DNA of 64,000 bases. Origin: JBBDIJ01 sp040880485 (GTDB taxonomy: Bacteria > Bacteroidota > Rhodothermia > Balneolales > Balneolaceae). The position numbers and the translations under genes are program-made. Of the stretch, positions 27,884 to 35,890 are shown piece by piece (within the stretch, counting starts at the first letter, position 1; every line of letters begins with the position of its first letter). The notes under the pieces were generated by a model that saw only the letters and a list, made by a program, of their open reading frames with translations, ran no database searches and was not told where the DNA came from. Location: contig JBBDIJ010000013.1 of NCBI GenBank assembly GCA_040880485.1, positions 1 through 64,000 of the forward strand. Reading direction: 5' to 3'.

Positions 27884-28753
27884 TTGAATCCCGATCAGTT
27901 ACACTCCGCTGTCTTACTCATGCACTGCAAGGATCAGAAAGGCCTCGTGGCCGATGTAACCACCTTCCTGGCAAGGCACAATGGCAACATCCTTGAACTG
28001 GACCAGCATGTAGACAAGCATCGAAATGTCTTTTTCATGCGCATAGAGTGGGATCTGTCGCTGTTTGATCTTCAGGACGAAGAAATTGCACCTGTATTTC
28101 TGAAGGAAATTGCTGAACCGAAAGAGATTGAATTTCAGCTTCACTTCAGCCGGGAAGTGCCGCGCATGGCGATCTTTGTTTCGAAGGCAACACACTGCCT
28201 GCATGATATCCTGGCCCGATACGACAGTGGAGACTGGAGAGTAGAGATTCCGCTCGTTATCAGCAATCACGCCGATGCCGGCCCGGTCGCAAAAAAATAT
28301 GGGGTGCCGTTTCACCAGTTCAACATATCGGCCGAAAACAAGGCTGAATCAGAGTCCGAGCAGCTGGAGCTGCTCAATGAGCATCGTATTGACTTCATGG
28401 TACTGGCACGCTATATGCAGGTCCTCTCCAACTCCTTTGTCTCCCGTTTTCCGGCACGAATTATTAATATCCATCACTCCTTCCTTCCCGCATTTCCGGG
28501 AGCGCGCCCCTACCAATCCGCCTACCACAGAGGGGTCAAGATCATCGGGGCGACCAGCCACTATGTAACCGCCGAGCTCGATGCAGGGCCCATCATCGAA
28601 CAGGATGTGATTAATGTGAATCACAAACACTCCGTTGATGACCTTGTACGTAAAGGAAGAGATCTCGAAAAGATCGTCCTCTCCAGGGCGGTTTGGCACC
28701 ACCTGAAGAGACGAACCCTCGTGTTCGAAAACCGAACGATCGTTTTTCAGTAG
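27884..28753 (+). CDS. purU: Formyltetrahydrofolate deformylase
   Basis: PurU (289 aa) hydrolyses 10-formyl-THF to formate and THF, feeding formate to PurT and balancing one-carbon pools. An N-terminal ACT domain (LLMHCKDQKGLVADVTTFLARHNGNI) is followed by the formyltransferase domain with the catalytic INIHHSFLPAFPGARPY, and a late Asp in ELDAGPIIEQ. Length is typical. The start is a TTG with no good Shine-Dalgarno. Divergent from priA, and convergent with a DUF885-like gene 13 bases away. Confidence 0.94.
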   Translation: MNPDQLHSAVLLMHCKDQKGLVADVTTFLARHNGNILELDQHVDKHRNVFFMRIEWDLSLFDLQDEEIAPVFLKEIAEPKEIEFQLHFSREVPRMAIFVSKATHCLHDILARYDSGDWRVEIPLVISNHADAGPVAKKYGVPFHQFNISAENKAESESEQLELLNEHRIDFMVLARYMQVLSNSFVSRFPARIINIHHSFLPAFPGARPYQSAYHRGVKIIGATSHYVTAELDAGPIIEQDVINVNHKHSVDDLVRKGRDLEKIVLSRAVWHHLKRRTLVFENRTIVFQ

Positions 28754-28766
28754 TACCAGAGTCGAA

Positions 28767-30362
28767 TCAGTGCTGTGTCCGGCCCAGCATCTCGAGTGAA
28801 ATGAGCGAAAGTGGTATGGGGCTGGCTGCAAGAAACTCGTCCATGAACTCTGTCAGGTTAAACTCCTCACCTCTCTCCATAAAGACCTCGGTCATCAGCT
28901 TCTCGATCTGTATAGGCCCCACCACATAACCGACACCGTAGAGCGGCGAATGCATATAGAGTTCAAGATCGTGCCACAACGTCGGGCTATCTTCCGGAAT
29001 CCAGTCGTACGGAGTGGCATCTACTACATAGTCCCACGCCTCTTCAAAGGTCATTTCGTTGCTGTGCATCTTCAGGTCGGCCACAGCCCGGGCGGCACGA
29101 AATGCCTTCAGGTTATACATCACCTCATGTGCGCCGGGAACATCGTCTACCAGGCCCAGATAGTAGTGAAACTTCTCCTGGCCAATGGCAAATGCCTCCT
29201 GTCGGACTCCATCCAGAAAGTAGAGGCGGCTTTGGCCACGAATCGGACGATCGTCCCTCGCTTTGAACATGGCATCATAATCGTGGCCTCTTCCATGAGC
29301 CGACAGAGGAAGCGGATAGCGATCCAGTACATGTGCAAAGTAGTCCGTTTCCCCGCTGCGGTTCCAGTTGGACACAGGGCCTACCGGTTCAATAAAGTCC
29401 GGGACTGTGAAGAGCTCCACCGAGTTCAGGAACCGATAGTAGTGCGCCAGAGCGTTATTGTACCGCTCCACATACTCCTCTCTGCTCTGAGCCGGTTCCA
29501 GTTTCGGAGAGTGGCGATAGCGGTGTTTCATCAGGTTCATCCCGGCCACGGCACGCTCATACTCTCTCTGTGAGAGGGTCACTAGCTCCTGCCATGTATA
29601 GGGAAGCATCGCTACATGTTCCAGATACCAGTCGTACATCTCTTCCCCTACTCCGGCCCCATTCCGCATGGACGGCCGGGTATCGATCAGCCACTGCCGG
29701 TACTCAACGATCGCATCCCTTGCACCCTCGGCGGCCTGTACCAGGCTGGCACGATCGCTGTTACTGTCAATAAATGATTCCACCCTGCCTATCTGCCTTT
29801 GTGTCGTGTAAATCGCAATATAGGCGTGATCCGCAATCGGATCGGTCAGGTTCACACGCGCCTGCTCAAGTATACGTGGAATCGCTTCAAGACGAGTTTC
29901 AAGTTGTGAGGCGTTCTGATCGGATACCGACCCACCCGGAAGACTCAGGGACATATGCATCTTGGGCCCGAACTGGTAGTTGATCACCGCATAGAAGGCA
30001 GGATCTCTCTCCCAGGACTTTTTTGCAATGTGTTCGAACTCGAGCCCTCTCATCTCCCCTTCCACGACTCGGTAATCGACCTGCTCGGCAATCGGCCACC
30101 CGGTGGTATCGATGGCAGCAAGACGCTGTTGCATCTGTTGAAGGCCACTATACTGGCGCTCCATCGCTTCAGGTGTATAGTCCGGAATACCGTCATTCAC
30201 TTCAGGAAAACGGAATGAGCGGAACTCTTCATATAGTTCTACAAGTGCTTCATGGGTATTGGCCTCTTGAGTGTCGGACGAAGCGGGTTGTGTAACCCCC
30301 TGTGTGGCGCACCCGGCAAGAAGCATAGAGAAAAATAGCAGGTTAACAAGTGACTTTTTCAT
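28767..30362 (-). CDS. DUF885-family lipoprotein lacking the HE..PGHH motif
   Basis: A 531-aa lipoprotein (lipobox LLAGC, Cys 18). The C-terminal half aligns by eye with the DUF885 neighbours (a R.ARAVADLKMHS...FEEAWDYV stretch against RACRLVVDTGMH...), but the YHE..PGHH segment that probably binds metal in the family is absent. DUF885 proteins are predicted metallopeptidases; this member may be inactive, act on a different chemistry or serve as a binding partner. It is the last gene of the five-gene exported hydrolase run, 42 bases after the next DUF885 gene. The assignment rests on partial similarity. Confidence 0.68.
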   Translation of the reverse strand: MKKSLVNLLFFSMLLAGCATQGVTQPASSDTQEANTHEALVELYEEFRSFRFPEVNDGIPDYTPEAMERQYSGLQQMQQRLAAIDTTGWPIAEQVDYRVVEGEMRGLEFEHIAKKSWERDPAFYAVINYQFGPKMHMSLSLPGGSVSDQNASQLETRLEAIPRILEQARVNLTDPIADHAYIAIYTTQRQIGRVESFIDSNSDRASLVQAAEGARDAIVEYRQWLIDTRPSMRNGAGVGEEMYDWYLEHVAMLPYTWQELVTLSQREYERAVAGMNLMKHRYRHSPKLEPAQSREEYVERYNNALAHYYRFLNSVELFTVPDFIEPVGPVSNWNRSGETDYFAHVLDRYPLPLSAHGRGHDYDAMFKARDDRPIRGQSRLYFLDGVRQEAFAIGQEKFHYYLGLVDDVPGAHEVMYNLKAFRAARAVADLKMHSNEMTFEEAWDYVVDATPYDWIPEDSPTLWHDLELYMHSPLYGVGYVVGPIQIEKLMTEVFMERGEEFNLTEFMDEFLAASPIPLSLISLEMLGRTQH

Positions 30363-30404
30363 TGGTTTTCAGTCTTTTGGGTTACATGTTTTGAACCGTA
30401 TCTC

Positions 30405-32210
30405 TTAAATCTCCACATCGAATCGATCACTGAAATAATCCACAACCTGCTCTTCCAGTGTGGTCAGAAGAACCGGCCCCCGCTGAAGTACAGCTTCATG
30501 AAAATCGCGAAGATCGAACTCCTCTCCTAGCGCTTCGGCAGCACGTTCACGAAGCTCCCGGATCTTGAGTTCACCAATCTTGTAGGAGAGGGCCTGGCCT
30601 ACAGCACGGATGTAGCGGTCGGTCTCATACTCGATCTCCCTGTGTGAAAGAGCGGTATTTTGTGTCATAAAGTCGATGGTCTCCTGGCGGGTCCATCCAA
30701 ACACATGCATACCGGTATCCACCACCAGTCTGCAAGCCCGCCACATCTCGTAAGTAAGCCGGCCAAAGTTGTAGTAAGGGTTGTCGTAAAGTCCCACATC
30801 GAGGCCCAGGCGCTCGGCATATAGTGCCCAACCTTCGGAGTAGGCCGTAATCCCGCCCACGCGTCGCGGTGCGTCATCCAGTTCCTGTGCGAGCGCAAAA
30901 TCGAGATGGTGGCCAGGGATGCCCTCGTGGTAAGCCAGGGCCTCCAGAGTATAGAGCGGACGGCTGGGAAGGTCATATGTATTCACCCAATACTGGCCTG
31001 CCTCGTCCCCTCTGCCCACATAGTATCTCCCGCCTGTGTAGTTGGGAGCCAGATGTGCCGGAACAGGCGCCACACCATAGGAACGGCGTGGCAGGTTTCG
31101 CACATGAAAGATCTCCGGCAGCTTCCCATCCATCCGTTTGGCCAGCCATCCGGCTTCGCGCAGCAGCTCTTCCGGGGTATCGACATAGAACTGCGAATCG
31201 GTTCGGAGAAACTCGAGAAACTCCGTCAGCCCTCCGTCGAAACCGACTTCCTCAATGATTTCCAACATCTCGTTACGGATTCTCTCTACCTCCTGAAGGC
31301 CAATATCGTGTACCTCCTGTGCGGTCATAGGCAGGGTGGTGTGATACTCCACCATGTGTTGATAGTACTCCTCTCCGTCGGGCAGGGCTCCCACACCTAT
31401 AGACTCCCGTATGTTGGGGTGGTACTCATTTACAAAAAAATCGTAGATCTCATGATATTTGGGTAGCACCTCCTCTTCGAGGATACGGGTTCCCTCTGCC
31501 CTAAACCGTTCGCGATCGGCTTCCCCGATACCATCCGGAAACTCTTCAAACGGGCCGAAAAGTGAACTCTCTTCTGCGTTTTGAACCAGCAGCGGCTGTA
31601 TGTCAGACTCAAATTCCTCTTCGCTGTATAGAATACGCGGCGGAGTATAACCGATCTCGATCCCCAGTTTAAGGCGATCCAGATACTGGTCGAAGTAGGC
31701 CGGAGCTGCGCTCAATCTGGACAGGTAGTCCTCGTATCCCTGGACGTCATCCGTTTCAGTCCGGTTGGGCAGGCCATTCAGATTGGTAAAGAATCCGGTG
31801 GGAGTCAGGTAGGTCTGATACTCAAACTCTGCAATGTTGTTTCGCACCGACCGGTGGAACGTATCGTAGGTGATACGGTGATTGGCGTCCAGACTCTCGC
31901 GGTCAATCTCCTCTTCCAGCTGCTCCATCACTCCGAGCCAATACTCGTTCCTCTCACGCAAATCATCGATCGACTCTCCTGGCAGCTTATCATTCTCGAG
32001 GTAATTGCCATCCGAGTCGGCCCTGTAGGGGTTCACGCGAATCTGAAAATGTTGCGTATCGTCAATCAGTTCGTGAAGCTGCGTTTCATGGTCTGCCTGC
32101 TCCGTCTCACACCCGGCTGCAGACACCATCCAGATCGCTGCAAGCAACCCCGTTGCGATCTTGCGGAACTTCCAGCTCCATCCTGTTTCACTCATTTTTG
32201 AACCCATCAT
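30405..32210 (-). CDS. DUF885-family lipoprotein, putative metallopeptidase
   Basis: A 601-aa lipoprotein (lipobox SAAGC). It carries AYHEGIPGHHLDFA and, about 40 residues later, EGWALYAERLGLD. The His-Glu...His-His plus downstream Glu suggest a zinc peptidase-like site; this is widely assumed for DUF885 but I cannot prove it here. The second half is close to the paralogue at 33962-35746, with long identical runs around YDNPYYNFGRLTYEMWRACR, and near 80% identity at DNA level in the stretch I compared. It lies 48 bases after the amidohydrolase gene on the same strand. An ATG at 32195 is an alternative start. Confidence 0.82.
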   Translation of the reverse strand: MMGSKMSETGWSWKFRKIATGLLAAIWMVSAAGCETEQADHETQLHELIDDTQHFQIRVNPYRADSDGNYLENDKLPGESIDDLRERNEYWLGVMEQLEEEIDRESLDANHRITYDTFHRSVRNNIAEFEYQTYLTPTGFFTNLNGLPNRTETDDVQGYEDYLSRLSAAPAYFDQYLDRLKLGIEIGYTPPRILYSEEEFESDIQPLLVQNAEESSLFGPFEEFPDGIGEADRERFRAEGTRILEEEVLPKYHEIYDFFVNEYHPNIRESIGVGALPDGEEYYQHMVEYHTTLPMTAQEVHDIGLQEVERIRNEMLEIIEEVGFDGGLTEFLEFLRTDSQFYVDTPEELLREAGWLAKRMDGKLPEIFHVRNLPRRSYGVAPVPAHLAPNYTGGRYYVGRGDEAGQYWVNTYDLPSRPLYTLEALAYHEGIPGHHLDFALAQELDDAPRRVGGITAYSEGWALYAERLGLDVGLYDNPYYNFGRLTYEMWRACRLVVDTGMHVFGWTRQETIDFMTQNTALSHREIEYETDRYIRAVGQALSYKIGELKIRELRERAAEALGEEFDLRDFHEAVLQRGPVLLTTLEEQVVDYFSDRFDVEI

Positions 32211-32258
32211 ATCGATATCCCCTGTGTTGTCTTTCCGCAGATCGTTTCTGCACTGTTA

Positions 32259-33926
32259 TCAATTCTCGTTCGGCCAGTTCCAGAGATCCACACCCTCTGT
32301 CTCCATGAACATCGGCATCGGGCCGGCCGGCAGGCCCGCCTCTTCTTTAGCCCTTTCAACCATTCCCCGTACGTCATGAAGCATTTTTGGCACATCATAG
32401 AGGATGCCGTCCTTGATGGTCCAGTTGATTCCTCCCACTCGTTCGACCACTCCGGTCTCATCGTTCAGGCGAATGGTTCCGGTCCCGAAGAGTACCTTCA
32501 GGTTTTGAAGAGGGTTCTCATCCACAATGACCAGATCGGCAAGTTTGCCCACCTCTATACTTCCCAATTCATGATCCCGGCCGATCACCTCGGCACCCTT
32601 CAATGTAGCCGACCAGATCACCTCCAGCGGATGGAATCCAGCCTCCTGCAAGAGCTCCATCTCCTGAATATATCCAAACCCGTACAGATTATAGATATAG
32701 CCTGAGTCACTTCCGACCACCACTCTTCCTCCTCTGTTTTTGTACTCGTTCACAAATGTCATCCAAAGGCGGTAGTTCTCCCTCCAGTCCAGCTCATCCT
32801 TAAGTGTCCAGTCGAACCAGTAGGAGCCGTGAGCTCTGCGGTCGGGGCGGTAGAACTCCCAGAGATTGGGCATGGTGTAGATCGCATGCCAGTCGTTCCG
32901 GCTCTGCCTCATAAGATCCCGGCTCGCAAGATAGGCTACAAACGTCGGAGAGATCGTAAAGTCCATTGCAAGCAGCGAATCCATGACAGCATTCCACTTC
33001 TCACTGTAGGGTTCTGCCGCCTGCTTCCAGAGACGGCCGGCTTCTGCAAACCGATGCTGCTCGTCGTTGTAGTTGTAGTCCACCGGATAGTTCTGTACCG
33101 ACTGATTGGTAAACATCGCTTCCGGGAGCCCATACCAGTGCTCCATAGAGGTGAGTCCCATCGAGGCGGATCTCAGAACATTCACCCGGGTCACATGAAG
33201 CTGCGCATGGTGCATCGTCGTCCCCAGGCCTTGCTGTGTCGCTTCATCCAGAGCGGCCTCCATTATGTGAGGCGCCGCACCGAAAAACTTGATGCCGTCA
33301 GCACCCTGCTCTGCTATATTCTGAATCCATTCCCTCGCCTGCTCCGTGGTCAGAATCGGGCCGGAGTTCCCCCGGCCGAATACCGGCCAGGCCATAATAC
33401 GGGGGGCGGTAATGTCGTTCGCCTCGCTACGACGTTTGTTATCCAGCAGCCACTCTGTGCTGTGGGCGCCCAGATCACGGCTGGTGGTAATACCATGCGC
33501 CATCCAGAGTTTGTGTACATACTCTATCGGCACACCCTGTCCCGAGTTTGAGGTGTGCTGATGGCCGTGTGAATCGATAAAGCCTGGCATGATATACATC
33601 CCTTCCACATTCAGCTCCCTGTCTCCGGCAGCAGGACGCCGGTTCTCAATGATCGGTACTCCGGGATAACCTACCTGATGCACACCGGTTATCCGGTTGC
33701 CCTCAATCACTATATCGACCGGTCCGATTGGGGGAGCACCCGTGCCGTCAATCAATGTTCCGCCCCTCAGGACCAGCCGATCCCAGGGCCCCTCCCCTTC
33801 TGTCCTGTCGGGAGGGTTCACTCCGTCACCCGTCTGCGCATGGAGTACGACAGGTATCATTTGAACAAACAGGCTAATAAGAAGCCCGGTAAAAAGGGCT
33901 TGAATAGTTCGATTCAGATCATTCAT
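32259..33926 (-). CDS. Exported metal-dependent amidohydrolase
   Basis: A 555-aa protein with an N-terminal signal peptide (ending about LHAQ) and an amidohydrolase barrel. The metal ligands appear complete: HGH in PGFIDSHGH, Lys in DGIKFFGAA, His in TTMHHA and SMEHWYG, and Asp in VVVGSDSGY. The ending GSIEVGKLADLVIVDENPL is the usual return strand. Family members include dipeptidases, imidazolonepropionase-like enzymes and prolidases, so the substrate is open. It sits between two DUF885 paralogues, 35 bases after one and 48 bases before the other, which suggests a shared peptide or cyclic-amide pathway in the periplasm. Confidence 0.85.
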   Translation of the reverse strand: MNDLNRTIQALFTGLLISLFVQMIPVVLHAQTGDGVNPPDRTEGEGPWDRLVLRGGTLIDGTGAPPIGPVDIVIEGNRITGVHQVGYPGVPIIENRRPAAGDRELNVEGMYIMPGFIDSHGHQHTSNSGQGVPIEYVHKLWMAHGITTSRDLGAHSTEWLLDNKRRSEANDITAPRIMAWPVFGRGNSGPILTTEQAREWIQNIAEQGADGIKFFGAAPHIMEAALDEATQQGLGTTMHHAQLHVTRVNVLRSASMGLTSMEHWYGLPEAMFTNQSVQNYPVDYNYNDEQHRFAEAGRLWKQAAEPYSEKWNAVMDSLLAMDFTISPTFVAYLASRDLMRQSRNDWHAIYTMPNLWEFYRPDRRAHGSYWFDWTLKDELDWRENYRLWMTFVNEYKNRGGRVVVGSDSGYIYNLYGFGYIQEMELLQEAGFHPLEVIWSATLKGAEVIGRDHELGSIEVGKLADLVIVDENPLQNLKVLFGTGTIRLNDETGVVERVGGINWTIKDGILYDVPKMLHDVRGMVERAKEEAGLPAGPMPMFMETEGVDLWNWPNEN

Positions 33927-33961
33927 GGTTTCACATGTGATGTTAAGGAAATTCTTCAGTG

Positions 33962-35746
33962 TCAGGACCCTGATCGCTCACTGATATAGTTGCGAACCTG
34001 CTGTTCCAGTACAGGCAGGGTTACAGGGCCGTTCATCAATACCGCTTCATGGAAGTCGCGAATGTCGAAATCTTCTCCCCACGCTTCCTCTGCCTCGGCA
34101 CGCAGCTCACGAATTTTCAATTCACCGGTCTTGTATGCAAGTGCCTGGCCCGGAACCGAGATGTACCGGTTCACCTCTGTATCGATTTCATGATGCGACA
34201 ATGCGGTATTCTGTGTCATAAAATCGACAGCTTCCTGACGGGTCCAGCCAAAGGCGTGCATTCCTGTATCTACCACCAGTCGGCACGCACGCCACATCTC
34301 GTAGGTCAGGCGTCCGAAATTGTAGTAAGGATTATCATAAAGCCCCACATCGAGGCCCAGGCGTTCTGAATAGAGTGCCCATCCCTCAGAATAGGCGGTT
34401 ACACCACCCATCCGTCGGGGCAGATCGTTCATCTCCCGGGCCAGAGCAATTTGAAGGTGGTGTCCCGGAACTGCTTCGTGATAGGCAAGTGCCTCCAGAG
34501 TATACAGCGGCCTGCTGGGCAGATTGTATGTATTCACCCAGAAATGACCGGCACGGTTGCCTCCGCCACCGGAGTAACGCCCTCCAGTGTAGCGTGGCGC
34601 GAGATGGTCCGGAACAGGCTCTACACCATAGGGAAGCCGGGGAAGGTTGTGGATGTGAAAAATTTGAGGAAGCTGCCCATCGATCCTCTTGGAGATCCAG
34701 GATGCCTCTTTGATGAGGTCAATCGGCTCCTCAACGTAGAATTGAGGATCGGTTCTCAGAAACTCGAGAAACTCCTGAAAACCTCCCTCAAATTCGACCT
34801 CCTCTATAATTTCAAACATCTCCTCACGAATTCGCTCTACCTCATCCAGGCCGGTCTGGTGTACCTCTTCGGGTGTGAGGGGCAGTGTGGTATGGTGCTC
34901 TACCAGATGCTGATAGTACGCTTCGCCGTCTGGCAGGTCATGCGTTCCAATGGTCTCCCTGGCATTTGGAATGTACTCCTCATGCAGAAAGTCGATAAAT
35001 CCACTGTAGGTTGGCATGACAATATTTCCAACGACATCACGCCCCTCGGCAGCCAGACGCTCCCGCTCATCTGCGGATATTTCGTCCGGAAAGTTCTCGA
35101 AGGGCTCATAAAATCCACTCTCTGTGGGATCGTCCACTATATGCGTTGCGATGTAGTGGTCATACTCCTCTACAAATATGACGCGTGGAAGCGTATAACC
35201 AATTTCGATTCCCTCCCGCATTCGGTCGATGTGCTGTTCGAACCAGTCCGGGATCGAGCGAAGACGAGTCAGGTAATCTTCGTAGTCCTCTACGGAGTCC
35301 AGAGAAACACGATTTTCCAGGCCAATCATGCGATTGTAGAATCCGCCTTCATGGTTCAGCGGTATCAGATAATCTCTGTAGATGTGCTCATTTACATTAT
35401 GTTTTAAAGCTCGCTCAAACGAGTCGTAAGTGATCTGATCGTGAAGGGAGAGGGCATCCCGGTCCACCCCGGCCTCAAAGCGTTCTTGCAGGTCCACCCA
35501 AAACTCATGGCGGCGTTCCAGATCCTCAATCGACTCACCTTCGAGCTTGTCGTTCTCCAGGTAGCGCCCGTCGGGCCCACCCCGAAAAGGGTCTTCCTGA
35601 TTCTCGAACTCTCCAATCTCATCCATGAGAGAATGCATGAGATCCACGTCATCTGAAGTTTCACAGGAGGTGAAGAGCAGAAGCAAAAGTGAAATGGTGA
35701 GGAGTCCTCCTACACGGCTCACCCCATTGAATAATTCATTCATCAT
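33962..35746 (-). CDS. DUF885-family lipoprotein, putative metallopeptidase
   Basis: A 594-aa lipoprotein (lipobox LFTSC, Cys about 28). It has AYHEAVPGHHLQIA and EGWALYSERLGLD, the same motif pair as the paralogue at 30405-32210, with which it shares length and most of its sequence. The two flank the amidohydrolase gene, so they look like a duplication that has begun to diverge. The 144-base gap upstream, before the S9 peptidase, is the widest in the run and may hold an internal promoter. Confidence 0.83.
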   Translation of the reverse strand: MMNELFNGVSRVGGLLTISLLLLLFTSCETSDDVDLMHSLMDEIGEFENQEDPFRGGPDGRYLENDKLEGESIEDLERRHEFWVDLQERFEAGVDRDALSLHDQITYDSFERALKHNVNEHIYRDYLIPLNHEGGFYNRMIGLENRVSLDSVEDYEDYLTRLRSIPDWFEQHIDRMREGIEIGYTLPRVIFVEEYDHYIATHIVDDPTESGFYEPFENFPDEISADERERLAAEGRDVVGNIVMPTYSGFIDFLHEEYIPNARETIGTHDLPDGEAYYQHLVEHHTTLPLTPEEVHQTGLDEVERIREEMFEIIEEVEFEGGFQEFLEFLRTDPQFYVEEPIDLIKEASWISKRIDGQLPQIFHIHNLPRLPYGVEPVPDHLAPRYTGGRYSGGGGNRAGHFWVNTYNLPSRPLYTLEALAYHEAVPGHHLQIALAREMNDLPRRMGGVTAYSEGWALYSERLGLDVGLYDNPYYNFGRLTYEMWRACRLVVDTGMHAFGWTRQEAVDFMTQNTALSHHEIDTEVNRYISVPGQALAYKTGELKIRELRAEAEEAWGEDFDIRDFHEAVLMNGPVTLPVLEQQVRNYISERSGS

Positions 35747-35890
35747 ATTGAAATCCGACTGTTGTAGTTCAAGTGATTGGTTGCTGATCTTTAAAAACCC
35801 CTTTTTCAGACCTTTAAATAGGGTTCGACAGACTGCCGAACTTCCTGAATTTTGTCCGATTCTAATGCCCTGTTGCTGACCTGCTCATGT

